Positions 16,091 to 23,146 of a stretch of 23,146 bases of DNA are shown piece after piece. This DNA is from Thermoflexales bacterium. Its GTDB lineage: Bacteria > Chloroflexota > Anaerolineae > B4-G1 > SLSP01. The position numbers and the translations under genes are program-made. The notes below the pieces were generated by a model. That model made no database searches and was not told where the DNA came from. It saw nothing but the letters and a program-made list of their open reading frames with translations. Each line of letters begins with the position of its first letter. Within the stretch, counting starts at the first letter, position 1. The stretch covers positions 1 through 23,146 of the forward strand of contig WFQZ01000313.1 in the NCBI GenBank assembly GCA_015486785.1. The letters are read 5' to 3'.

Positions 16091-16265
16091 GCGTGCTTCG
16101 GCTTAGCAGGGAGCATGCTTCGGCCTAGCAAGGAGCGTGCTTCGGCTTAGCAGGGAGCATGCTTCGGCCTAGCAGGGAGCATGCTTCGGCTTAGCAGGGA
16201 GCGTGCTTCGGCCTAGCAGGGAGCATGCTTCGGCTTAGCAGGGAGCATGCTTCGGCTTAGCAGGA
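16091..16265. repeat. Tandem array 2: eight 22-base units
   Basis: The unit is GCRTGCTTCGGCYTAGCARGGA, starting at 16091, 16113, 16135, 16157, 16179, 16201, 16223 and 16245, exactly 22 bases apart; the last unit ends '...TTAGCAGG' and runs into unique sequence. Variation is confined to GCATGC versus GCGTGC, C versus T after CGGC, and one A for G. Each unit contains GC-TTCG-GC, a UUCG-type tetraloop in the plus-strand RNA. It is unrelated in sequence to array 1. Confidence 0.93.
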
Positions 16266-16429
16266 TGTAAGCGCGGATAGTCAAAAAGTCAGAGTAACCG
16301 CTCACCGCAAGTCGCGGAGGGCGCGGAGAAAGAGCCTACGCAGGTGCGACGCACCGAAAAGTTCTCGTAATCAATTCGTAACACATCATCCTTTCCCGTT
16401 TCCATTTCCATAGGAGCACATACGGAGCT
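16266..16429. other. Region upstream of the envelope operon
   Basis: I see no gene and no convincing -35/-10 pair here. It contains a perfect inverted repeat GGTGCG-A-CGCACC (16343-16355) and a purine-rich run, TCGCGGAGGGCGCGGAGAAAG (about 16311-16331), of the 'CGCGGAGA' filler type common between genes of many bacteria. TAGGAG (16411-16416) lies 13 bases and CGGAG 2 bases before the ATG at 16430, neither ideally spaced. Confidence 0.45.
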
Positions 16430-18049
16430 ATGACAGATCAGAAAACAGCATTGATTATTGGCGCCGGGCCGGCGGGACTGACGGCGGCTTACGAACTCTT
16501 GGACAAAACCGACATCAAGCCGGTCATTTTCGAGGCCACAGGAGACATCGGCGGTATTTCCAAGACGGTGGAATACAAAGGAAACCGCATTGACATTGGG
16601 GGACACCGCTTCTTTTCCAAATCCGACGTGGTGATGGCCTGGTGGCGCAACATTCTCCCGCTGCAAGGCGTCCCGTCGCGCGATGACCTGGCCCTGGGGC
16701 GCAAAGTGCCCCTGGTATCTCAGGCCACGATCCGCGAACTGCGCACGCACAAGACACGCACCATCACGGAGCTGGACCCGGAGAAGACCGACTACGTGAT
16801 GCTGGTGCGGCGGCGTATTTCCAGGATTCTCTTCAATCGCCGCTTCTTTGATTACCCTATCTCCTTGAGCGTGAGGACGCTGCGTAACCTAGGTGCCTGG
16901 CGGACGCTCAAAATCGGCTGGAGCTACTTGAAGATGCGGCTCTCGCCGCCCCGCGAAGAGAAGACCTTGGAGGATTTCTTCATCAACCGCTTCGGCGAGG
17001 AATTGTACGCCACCTTCTTCCGCGATTACACGGAAAAGGTGTGGGGCGTGCCCTGCCGCGCCATCAAGCCGGAGTGGGGCGCCCAGCGGGTGAAGGGGTT
17101 GTCCATCGGCAAGGCGATCCTGCACGCGCTGAAGCGTCTCTGGCCCCGGCGAGACTCGTTGCAGCAAAAGGACGTTGAAACCAGCCTCATTGAGCAGTTT
17201 ATGTACCCCAAGCTAGGCCCCGGCCAACTGTGGGAGACGGTCGCCGACCTGGTGACGAGCCACGGCGGTGAGATCCACTTGCACCACCAGGTGATCGGGG
17301 TGCTGGTGAATGGGACGCGCGTTACCGGGCTGCGCGTGCAGAACCAACAAACCGGCGCAACCTTTGAGGTGTCCGGCGAGTACGTCTTTTCCTCGATGCC
17401 GGTCCGTGAGCTGATCGCCGCGCTGGATGTCCGTCCCCCGGAGGCGGTGCGGCAGGTGGCGCAAGGGCTGATCTATCGTGACTTCATCACCGTGGGACTG
17501 TTGCTCCGCAAGCTGGCGGTGCAAAACAAGACCGCCACGCGCTCGCTCACGCCCTTGATCCCCGACAACTGGATTTACGTTCAGGAGCCGGACGTGCGCT
17601 TGGGGCGCATCCAAATCTTCAACAACTGGAGTCCGTATCTGGTGCGCGATCCGCGCACCGTCTGGCTGGGGCTGGAGTACTTCTGCAACGAGGGCGACGA
17701 CCTGTGGACGCTGGATGACGAGGCAATGGCGGCCTTCGCCATCTCCGAACTGGCTAAGATTGATTTCATTGAGCCGCAGGATGTCTTGGATCATATCGTG
17801 CTGCGCGTGCCCAAGGCGTACCCGGCCTACTTCGGCACGTATGATCAATTTGACGTGATCCGTGAGTACACAGATCAATTCACCAACCTGTTCTTGATCG
17901 GCAGAAATGGGATGCACCGCTACAACAACGCCGACCATTCTATGCTCGCGGCGATGGTGGCGGTGCAGAATATCGTCGCCGGCGTGTCTTCCAAGGAAAA
18001 CATCTGGCGGGTGAATACGGAGGCTGAGTACCATGAAGAACGCTCCTGA
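16430..18049 (+). CDS. NAD(P)/FAD-dependent oxidoreductase (amine-oxidase/HemY superfamily)
   Basis: A 539-residue flavoprotein of the protoporphyrinogen-oxidase, amine-oxidase and UDP-galactopyranose-mutase-like superfamily; the substrate is not evident. Residues 7-35 form the FAD-binding Rossmann element: 'ALIIGAGPAGLTAAYELL' with GAGPAG at 11-16 and the ribose-binding Glu at 35 ('VIFEA'). 'IDIGGHRFFSK' (near 58) is the second FAD contact, and 'NLFLIGRNGMHRYNNADHSM' near the C-terminus is the final flavin-binding segment. Members of this group often sit in polysaccharide or glycolipid gene clusters, as here. It leads the operon, and its stop overlaps the next gene by 17 bases. A role in modifying a sugar or lipid intermediate is likely but inferred. 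Confidence 0.85.
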   Translation: MTDQKTALIIGAGPAGLTAAYELLDKTDIKPVIFEATGDIGGISKTVEYKGNRIDIGGHRFFSKSDVVMAWWRNILPLQGVPSRDDLALGRKVPLVSQATIRELRTHKTRTITELDPEKTDYVMLVRRRISRILFNRRFFDYPISLSVRTLRNLGAWRTLKIGWSYLKMRLSPPREEKTLEDFFINRFGEELYATFFRDYTEKVWGVPCRAIKPEWGAQRVKGLSIGKAILHALKRLWPRRDSLQQKDVETSLIEQFMYPKLGPGQLWETVADLVTSHGGEIHLHHQVIGVLVNGTRVTGLRVQNQQTGATFEVSGEYVFSSMPVRELIAALDVRPPEAVRQVAQGLIYRDFITVGLLLRKLAVQNKTATRSLTPLIPDNWIYVQEPDVRLGRIQIFNNWSPYLVRDPRTVWLGLEYFCNEGDDLWTLDDEAMAAFAISELAKIDFIEPQDVLDHIVLRVPKAYPAYFGTYDQFDVIREYTDQFTNLFLIGRNGMHRYNNADHSMLAAMVAVQNIVAGVSSKENIWRVNTEAEYHEERS

Positions 18050-19421
18050 GGCCCCGGCGCGACTGTTTTCCCGTATGCCCGTCATCGGCTGGCTGATCTT
18101 ACTCTCGCTCGGCCTGCGCTTGACGCTGCCGCTGGCCGCCTACGCCCACACCGGCGACGCGGCGATTTTCCTGGGGCCGGATACCAACAGCTACATCACG
18201 CCCGCCAAGGAACTCTTGGCGACCGGGCGATTCACATCGCACGGCGAGCCGGATGTCTTCCGCACGCCGGGGTATCCGCTGTTGCTGTTGCCGGGGCTGG
18301 TCGGCGGACATCTCATCGCCCTGACCATCATCCTGCAAGCGATCCTGAGCAGCCTGACCGTGTACTTGCTGTATCGCCTGGCGGAACTGGTCTACGCGGA
18401 GCGCGTGGCCCGTTGGGCCGCGCTGTTGTACGCCATCGAGCCGCTTTCCATCTTCTACGTCTCCAAACTTCTTTCCGAAACCCTGTTCACTTTCGCGCTG
18501 CTGCTTTTCCTGTACCTGTTCCTCCGCTACACCCGCGAGCGCAGCTTGAAGCTGCTGCTTGGGTCTGCCGTCATTCTGGCTGCATCGGCCTACATCCGCC
18601 CGGTGAGCTATTACCTGCCGTTGTACACCGCGCTCATCTTCGCCCTGCTGTTCATTTCCGGCCACGATAAAAAGCTCCTGTGGCACTACGCGCTCTTTCT
18701 GATCGTCTCGCTGGGGCCGCTCAAGCTCTGGCAGATCAGGAATCAAGTTGTGAGCGGCTATGGCGGCTTCTCGGTCGTCAGTGCCAAAAACCTGTTCTTC
18801 TACAACGGCGCGGCGGTGGCCGCCAAGCTGGAGCATCGCTCGTACAGCGAGACGCGGTTGCGCCTCTGGGAGACTTACGGCAAACCGGCCCTTGATGCGC
18901 CGCCGGAGCAGCGGGCGGCATTTTACGAAGATTGGGAGCGGCAGGGCCAGGCGTTGATCGCCGGACATCCGCTGCTCTACGCGCGGATTCACCTAAAGGG
19001 CATCGTCCGCTTGCTGGCCGACCCAGGCGCAACTGCCTACCTCAAAATCTTCAAACTGTACCCGGAGACAGGCGGCAACTTGCTGAGCTTGCTGGTCGAT
19101 CAAGGTGCCGTCACGGCGATGAAGGACTTGTTCCGGCATCAGCCATTGGTCTTCTGGAGCAACTTGCTCTTTGGCGTGCTGTTGGGCGGCTACTACGTGC
19201 TGACCGGCATCGCCTTCAGCGCGGTGCGATTCTGGCGGGAGCGCGGCACGCCGATCCTGGGCCTGTTCGCCGCATATTTCCTCGCCGTGTCGGGCGGCCC
19301 GGTGGGATTCCACCGCTATCGTCATCCGCTGATGCCTTTCTTCGCCTTGTGGGCCGGTTACGGCCTGGCGATGATCGCCGCGCGGCTTTCGCGTGCGTCC
19401 GCCGAAAGGAGTGCCCAATGA
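18033..19421 (+). CDS. GT39-like polytopic glycosyltransferase (ArnT/PMT class)
   Basis: A 462-residue integral membrane protein with roughly nine to eleven hydrophobic segments. After the first helix, the loop 'LGPDTNSYITPAKELLATG' holds the acidic residue and Tyr typical of the GT39/PMT_2 family ('DxxxYxxxA'). 'RTPGYPLLL' and 'EPLSIFYVSKLLSETLF' are also hallmark segments of this family. It would take sugar from a polyprenyl-phosphate donor on the outer face of the membrane. The ATG at 18033 follows GGAGG with a 9-base spacer and overlaps the flavoprotein gene; its stop overlaps the next start (ATGA), so translation is probably coupled. It is shorter than the GT39-like protein at 151-2142 and lacks that protein's C-terminal beta-sandwich. 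The acceptor is unknown. Confidence 0.85.
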   Translation: MKNAPEAPARLFSRMPVIGWLILLSLGLRLTLPLAAYAHTGDAAIFLGPDTNSYITPAKELLATGRFTSHGEPDVFRTPGYPLLLLPGLVGGHLIALTIILQAILSSLTVYLLYRLAELVYAERVARWAALLYAIEPLSIFYVSKLLSETLFTFALLLFLYLFLRYTRERSLKLLLGSAVILAASAYIRPVSYYLPLYTALIFALLFISGHDKKLLWHYALFLIVSLGPLKLWQIRNQVVSGYGGFSVVSAKNLFFYNGAAVAAKLEHRSYSETRLRLWETYGKPALDAPPEQRAAFYEDWERQGQALIAGHPLLYARIHLKGIVRLLADPGATAYLKIFKLYPETGGNLLSLLVDQGAVTAMKDLFRHQPLVFWSNLLFGVLLGGYYVLTGIAFSAVRFWRERGTPILGLFAAYFLAVSGGPVGFHRYRHPLMPFFALWAGYGLAMIAARLSRASAERSAQ

Positions 19422-20590
19422 GCGACCCGCTTCCCGTTTTGCACGTCATCACCCGCTTGATTGTGGGCGGCGCACAGGAGAACACGATGTACACTGCCGC
19501 GCTGCTCAATCCCCGCCGCTATGCCGTGGACGTGCTGTGTGGCCCGCAGACCGGCAGCGAGGGCAGCTTGATCGGGGAAGTGCGCGAACGCGGTATCCCG
19601 CTGACGATCCTCCCGTCGCTGGTGCGCGAGGTCAATCCCCGGCGCGACCTGCACGCCTTGTTCGCGTTGGCCCGCCTGATGCGCCGCCGCCGGTATGCCG
19701 TCGTGCATACGCACAGCTCCAAAGCCGGTGTGCTGGGGCGATTGGCCGCCCGACTCGCGGGCGTGCCGCTCGTCGTCCACACAGTCCACGGCTGGAGCTT
19801 CCACGAACGTATGTCCCCGGCCAAGCGCACCTTCTACGTGCTGTTGGAACGGCTCGCCGCTGCCGTGGGCGATGCGATGATCGTCGTGGCGCAGCCGGAC
19901 ATTGAGAAAGGCTTGCGCCATCACATCGGACGGCGCGAGCAGTTTCACCTCATCCGCAGCGCGATCCCGCTGGATGAGTTCGCGCCGCACACGGTGGATC
20001 GCGCTGCCGTGCGCCGCGAGTTGGGCTTGCCCTTGGATGCGCCGGTGCTGGGCAACGTGGGACGCTTCTCCCCGCAGAAAAATCCGCTGGATTGGGTGCG
20101 CGTCGCGGAGCTGGTGGCGCGTGAGCTGCCGACGGCGCGTTTCCTGCTGGTGGGGGATGGCCCCTTGCGCCTGCAAGTGGAGCAGGCCGTGCGTCAAGCG
20201 CGGCTCACCGAGCGCACCATCCTCACCGGCCTGCGGCGCGACGTGCCCCGTATGATGGCCGCTATGGACGTGTTCCTGCTCACCTCCTTGTGGGAGGGCT
20301 TGCCGCGCGTGATCCCGCAAGCGATGGCGATGGGCGTGCCGGTGATCGCCAATCGCGCCGACGGCACTACGGAGGCGATCCGGCACGGAGAAACAGGCTA
20401 CCTCTGTCAGCCCGGCGAACTGCGCCCTATGGCCGACTTCTGCCTCACCTTGCTGCGCAATCCAGAACTGCGCCGAGCGATGGGGGCACGCGGCCAGACC
20501 TTCGCCCGGCAGGAGTTTGATGTCCGTCAGATGGTGGCGCAGATCGCGGCCTTGTACGAACAGCTTTTGGCCGCCAAAGGACTCGCGTGA
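19418..20590 (+). CDS. GT4 family glycosyltransferase (GT-B fold)
   Basis: A 390-residue cytoplasmic or membrane-associated nucleotide-sugar glycosyltransferase. The N-terminal domain has 'RLIVGGAQENT' (near 14), the glycine loop of GT4 acceptor domains, and 'HTHSSKAGVLGRLAARLAG'. The C-terminal donor domain has 'GNVGRFSPQKNPLDWV', 'LLVGDGPLR' and 'SLWEGLPRVIPQAMAMGVPV'. In that last motif the first Glu of the usual E-x7-E is E293, but the second position is Gln (Q301). This variant is, from memory, seen in a GT4 subgroup, so activity need not be lost. The start at 19418 overlaps the previous stop and follows AAAGGAG by 6 bases; the open frame extends far upstream, but that part lies over the previous gene. 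It probably builds a lipid-linked sugar. Confidence 0.88.
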   Translation: MSDPLPVLHVITRLIVGGAQENTMYTAALLNPRRYAVDVLCGPQTGSEGSLIGEVRERGIPLTILPSLVREVNPRRDLHALFALARLMRRRRYAVVHTHSSKAGVLGRLAARLAGVPLVVHTVHGWSFHERMSPAKRTFYVLLERLAAAVGDAMIVVAQPDIEKGLRHHIGRREQFHLIRSAIPLDEFAPHTVDRAAVRRELGLPLDAPVLGNVGRFSPQKNPLDWVRVAELVARELPTARFLLVGDGPLRLQVEQAVRQARLTERTILTGLRRDVPRMMAAMDVFLLTSLWEGLPRVIPQAMAMGVPVIANRADGTTEAIRHGETGYLCQPGELRPMADFCLTLLRNPELRRAMGARGQTFARQEFDVRQMVAQIAALYEQLLAAKGLA

Positions 20591-20624
20591 CTTGCGCCGT
20601 TGCTCAATCAAATGGAGGATTACG

Positions 20625-21305
20625 ATGAAAGGACTATGGATTTTGACCGTGTTGGCTGTTTTGAGCGTCAGTTTCCCCTTGCCCGTGGCGGCGGCGGATA
20701 CGGCTGCCGGCGGGCTACCGCCGTTTTCGCAATGGCCGATCTTGGGGCCGGTGCTGCATTGGCTGGGATTAGTGCCGGAGGCGGAGAAGGCTGCGCCGGA
20801 GGCGGCCCCCGTGCTCTCCACCACCCCGACGGCGGCCTCGCCTGAGTACATCATCAGGACGATGGCCGATCTGCTGGCGGTGCAGCAATTGCCGAAGCAA
20901 CAGACGGTGCGCCTCACGGCCTCCGAATCGGACATCAACGCCCTGATCGCCCAGCGCGCCGCCGAGATTGACGGCCTGGACAAGCTCACCGTCTCGCTCT
21001 CCGACGGGGAAGCCCGCGCGTTTGTGCAGATTCATCGGGAGCTGCTGGAAAAGAACGGCGTGGACGTGCCCTTCCTCAAGGGCGATGTCTTCACTGCCTC
21101 CGGCACCGTCTCGCTGAAGGTGCAGGATTGTGAAGTGCGGGTCAGCGTGGACGCGCTCACCATCAACGGCAAGAATATGGGCTTCACCAAGTTCGTCCAA
21201 AGCCTGCTCAACAAGCAGCTTTCGCAGCAGTGGCCTGACGAGGCCTGCGTGCAGCGCGTGGACATCACTTCTGGGCAAGTTACCGTCCAGGGCTATCGGC
21301 GGTGA
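20625..21305 (+). CDS. Small secreted protein of unknown function
   Basis: A 226-residue protein with a clear signal peptide (MKGLWILTVLAVLSVSFPLP, likely cut after 'VAA'). I chose the ATG at 20625, which follows GGAGG by 6 bases; the frame is open upstream into the GT4 gene. After an Ala/Pro-rich segment, residues about 80-226 alternate beta strands: 'QTVRLTASESDINALIAQRA', 'KLTVSLSDGEARAFVQIH', 'ASGTVSLKVQDCEVRVSVDA'. The 'LTxSExDINALIAQ' opening followed by strands resembles LmeA/YpmS-type envelope proteins thought to bind lipids, but the match is only by eye. Two Cys (in 'QDCEVRV' and 'DEACVQRV') could form a disulphide. Position between a GT4 and a PlsC gene supports a part in envelope lipid handling. 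Confidence 0.72.
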   Translation: MKGLWILTVLAVLSVSFPLPVAAADTAAGGLPPFSQWPILGPVLHWLGLVPEAEKAAPEAAPVLSTTPTAASPEYIIRTMADLLAVQQLPKQQTVRLTASESDINALIAQRAAEIDGLDKLTVSLSDGEARAFVQIHRELLEKNGVDVPFLKGDVFTASGTVSLKVQDCEVRVSVDALTINGKNMGFTKFVQSLLNKQLSQQWPDEACVQRVDITSGQVTVQGYRR

Positions 21306-21311
21306 AGCACG

Positions 21312-22022
21312 ATGGATTGGGTCAATACCGGCGTCAAGTTGCTAACCCATCTCGTGTGCCGCGTGGATGATGCCCAGCTTGCCAAAATCCCGCCGCGCGG
21401 CCCGCTGATCCTCATCTTCAACCACATCAACTTTCTGGATTCGCCGGTGCTCTATTCCCACGCTATGCCGCGACCGGTGGCCAGCTTTTCCAAGGTGGAA
21501 AACTGGCATCATTTCATCATCGGCCCCTTGTTCACCTACTGGGGCATGATTCCCATCCGGCGCGGCGAGGTGGATCGCGAGGCCCTGCGTGCCGGATTGC
21601 AAGCGTTGGCCGATGGGAAAATCCTCGCCATTGCGCCGGAAGGCACGCGCAGCCACGATGGCCGCTTGCAGCGCGGGCAGCCCGGCACCGTGATGATGGC
21701 GTTGCGCAGCGGCGCACCGATCTGGCCGCTGGTGCATTACGGCAGCGAGGCGTTCCCGCACAACATTCGGCGGCTCAAGCGCACCGATTTCCATATCATC
21801 GTGGGCGAACCGTTCACCCTTGATCCGCACGGGCAGCGAGTGCGCCGCGAAGTGCGCCGTCAGATGACCGATGAGATGATGTATCAACTGGCGGCCTTGC
21901 TCCCGCCGGCCTATCGCGGCGTGTACGCCGATCTGGAAGCGGCCACGGAGACCTATGTGCATTTTGACGATCCCGCCAAGAGTAACTTGCGTCGCGCTCT
22001 CCGGCGGCAGGAGGTGGCTTGA
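21312..22022 (+). CDS. Lysophospholipid acyltransferase, PlsC family
   Basis: A 236-residue acyltransferase of the 1-acyl-sn-glycerol-3-phosphate acyltransferase family, transferring a fatty acyl chain to a glycerol or glycolipid acceptor at the inner face of the membrane. Motif I is 'NHINFLD' with H38 and D43 (H-x4-D, catalytic). Motif III is 'APEGTRSHDGRLQRGQPG' with E110-G111-T112-R113, and 'GMIPIRRGEVDREAL' is motif II. Length is normal for the family, and no long N-terminal membrane helix is obvious. It starts 6 bases after the previous stop with a weak ribosome site, so it probably relies on coupling, and its stop overlaps the next start. Whether the substrate is lysophosphatidate or a glycolipid built by the upstream enzymes cannot be told. 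Confidence 0.88.
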   Translation: MDWVNTGVKLLTHLVCRVDDAQLAKIPPRGPLILIFNHINFLDSPVLYSHAMPRPVASFSKVENWHHFIIGPLFTYWGMIPIRRGEVDREALRAGLQALADGKILAIAPEGTRSHDGRLQRGQPGTVMMALRSGAPIWPLVHYGSEAFPHNIRRLKRTDFHIIVGEPFTLDPHGQRVRREVRRQMTDEMMYQLAALLPPAYRGVYADLEAATETYVHFDDPAKSNLRRALRRQEVA

Positions 22023-22999
22023 TGTTGCACGCTTGGTTGTGGAAGTGGATCCCTTGGGGCTATGGGGTGCTCCTGCACGTGGAAACGTGGCGCACGCACC
22101 GGCTGGATGTGTTTTTCAACCTGATCACGACCGTGGGCGGCGAGTTGGGCGTGCTGCTGCTCCTTTCGCTGACGTATTGGTGCTTCAACAAGGCGGTGGG
22201 GCAAAAGCTGGCCTATGCTTACCTGACCGCGCTGGTCTTCAATATGTGGGTCAAGGTGCTGTGCTTCATCCCGCGCCCCGATAACCCGCAAATTGAGCCG
22301 CTTTTGCGTCGCGCGGGCATCGGCGGGCGATTGCATCCGCTGGCGCACGAGGCTTCGCCCTCCTTTCCCAGCGGGCACGCGCAAGGGTCGACGGTGGGCT
22401 GGGGCTACGCGGCCTTGGCCTCGCGGCGGCGATGGGTGCAAGGCGTGGCGGTCGTTTTGGTGCTGCTGATCGCGCTCTCGCGGATGTATCTGGGCGTTCA
22501 CTACCCGCAAGATGTCATCGGGGGCTTGCTGCTGGGCGTGCTGAATCTGTTGCTGTGGCTGTGGGCCGAGCCATACGTGCTCCCGCGCCTGGCGCAACTT
22601 TCGCGGGGCCGGCGGTACGCGCTGGCGATCCTCGTCCCGCTGGGGATGTTCCTGGTCTACCCGGTGGATGCGACGGCTTCTCCGCTGGGCGTGCTTCTCG
22701 GAGCCGGGGTGGGCTACGTGCTGGAAGGGGAGACGCTGCGCTTCACTTGCCCCAACGATTGGGGCATCCGCTTCGGACGCGGGGCGGTGGGGCTGGCGGT
22801 GCTGCTGACGATGTTCTTTGGGCTGCACCGGCTCGCCGCGCCGCTGGCGGCTTACGCCAACACGCCGCCGGAATTGGGGGCGCGGCTGCTCCGCTATGCG
22901 GTGATCGGCTTCAGTGCTACGTGGATTATCCCGTGGCTGTTTGTCCCGCTGCGCTTGGCCCACCGAGATAGCGATTCCGCAACCGCCTCCACGCCGTAG
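22022..22999 (+). CDS. PAP2 family membrane phosphatase
   Basis: A 325-residue multi-pass phosphatase of the type 2 phosphatidic acid phosphatase superfamily, acting on a lipid phosphate or polyprenyl pyrophosphate. All three signature motifs are intact: 'KVLCFIPRP' (K78, R85, P86), 'PSGHA' (116-120, catalytic H119) and 'SRMYLGVHYPQD' (S153, R154, H160, D164). After the motifs come further hydrophobic segments to the C-terminus, longer than minimal PAP2 enzymes. The ATG at 22022 shares one base with the previous stop and follows AGGAGG by 7 bases; a TTG codon directly before it is not the start. As last gene of the operon it could recycle the lipid carrier or dephosphorylate the PlsC product. 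No terminator is seen after it. Confidence 0.92.
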   Translation: MLHAWLWKWIPWGYGVLLHVETWRTHRLDVFFNLITTVGGELGVLLLLSLTYWCFNKAVGQKLAYAYLTALVFNMWVKVLCFIPRPDNPQIEPLLRRAGIGGRLHPLAHEASPSFPSGHAQGSTVGWGYAALASRRRWVQGVAVVLVLLIALSRMYLGVHYPQDVIGGLLLGVLNLLLWLWAEPYVLPRLAQLSRGRRYALAILVPLGMFLVYPVDATASPLGVLLGAGVGYVLEGETLRFTCPNDWGIRFGRGAVGLAVLLTMFFGLHRLAAPLAAYANTPPELGARLLRYAVIGFSATWIIPWLFVPLRLAHRDSDSATASTP

Positions 23000-23146
23000 A
23001 TCAGATGCGTGGCGCAGGTGCAATCGGACGCGCCAAAGCGGGGGACGATCACTTGCGCCGCCGGCTGCGCCAACAGAGCTTGCGCCCAAGCGCACTCGCT
23101 GCGGGCGTGCGGGGCCAGCCACACTTCCACCGGATGCGCGTAGGGG
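22894..23146 (-). CDS. C-terminal part of a probable minus-strand gene, cut by the right edge
   Basis: The frame is open from the window edge to a stop at 22894-22896: 'HPVEVWLAPHARSECAWAQA' and 'AAQVIVPRFGASDCTCATHL' read like real protein and use GC-rich third positions, unlike other frames over the 147 bases beyond the PAP2 gene. The last 35 or so codons lie antisense to the PAP2 gene, an overlap of 106 bases, which is long for convergent genes. I recognise no family. A rival reading, a plus-strand start near 23008, gives an Arg-rich unlikely peptide. Confidence 0.4.
   Translation of the reverse strand, partial: PYAHPVEVWLAPHARSECAWAQALLAQPAAQVIVPRFGASDCTCATHLIYGVEAVAESLSRWAKRSGTNSHGIIHVALKPITA

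Noticed and set aside
15751..16131. Open frames on both strands across tandem array 1, giving 15-residue repeats such as GTSPGSGEPFSGTER
   Set aside because: They are open only because two units add to 45 bases. There is no ribosome site, both strands are equally open, and the frames overlap a terminator.
15858..16265. CRISPR array
   Set aside because: Units are directly adjacent with no unique spacers, and no cas genes are nearby.
18932..19417. N-terminal extension of the GT4 glycosyltransferase upstream of 19418
   Set aside because: The frame is open, but it lies entirely in the GT39-like gene and gives an Arg-rich sequence; a good ribosome site and a normal GT4 N-terminus mark 19418.
19358..20989. 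A 543-codon minus-strand open frame over the GT4 and secreted-protein genes
   Set aside because: It spans three well-supported plus-strand genes, and its His/Gln/Arg-rich product resembles no family.
21953..23122. A 389-codon minus-strand frame over the PAP2 gene
   Set aside because: Antisense of a gene with all three catalytic motifs; the product is Arg/Gln/His-rich low-complexity sequence.

Overview
The window looks like a chromosomal segment of a GC-rich bacterium, most likely a Chloroflexota (Anaerolineae-type) member. That placement is an inference. It rests on the giant secreted protein that ends in a '-VYMPLVVRH' tail, on its N-terminal beta-propeller and carboxypeptidase-regulatory-like modules, and on the GT39-type membrane protein with a C-terminal beta-sandwich; all of these recall Anaerolineae proteins. 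No rRNA, tRNA, CRISPR array, transposase or phage gene was seen.

Layout. The left end (1-3300) is on the minus strand: the N-terminus of a gene running off the edge (possibly a PIG-L/BshB1-type deacetylase) with a good promoter; a 663-residue polytopic GT39-like glycosyltransferase; and a 344-residue protein with a jelly-roll-like N-terminus, a Pro-rich linker and a small C-terminal domain, followed by a clear intrinsic terminator. A 541-base divergent intergenic region holds a strong plus-strand promoter and a roughly 190-base leader with two Shine-Dalgarno sequences. It drives one 3970-codon gene (3842-15754), about half of the window.

The giant protein is exported. After a signal peptide and an Ala/Pro-rich stretch it has a beta-propeller-like domain, then a two-fold duplicated block (regulatory-like fold, cleaved-adhesin/MAM-like fold, regulatory-like fold). 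Six copies of a composite unit follow: a split Ig-like domain, a different domain inserted in the split, then a carboxypeptidase-regulatory-like domain with a conserved Cys pair. A seventh, uninserted Ig-like copy and a short hydrophobic tail end the protein. The uninserted copy shows where the other six are interrupted. This constant scaffold with exchangeable inserts is the most unusual thing in the window.

An intrinsic terminator closes that gene. It is followed by two different tandem arrays of 22-23-base units (15858-16068 and 16091-16265), which look non-coding. From 16430 to 22999 lies a tight plus-strand operon: FAD-dependent oxidoreductase, GT39-like glycosyltransferase, GT4 glycosyltransferase, small secreted protein, PlsC-type acyltransferase and PAP2 phosphatase. 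Overlaps and short gaps suggest co-transcription. The set fits assembly of a glycolipid or a polyprenyl-linked glycan at the membrane, with the GT39 proteins possibly glycosylating exported proteins such as the giant one. That link is inference. The right edge holds the C-terminal part of a probable minus-strand gene convergent with the operon.
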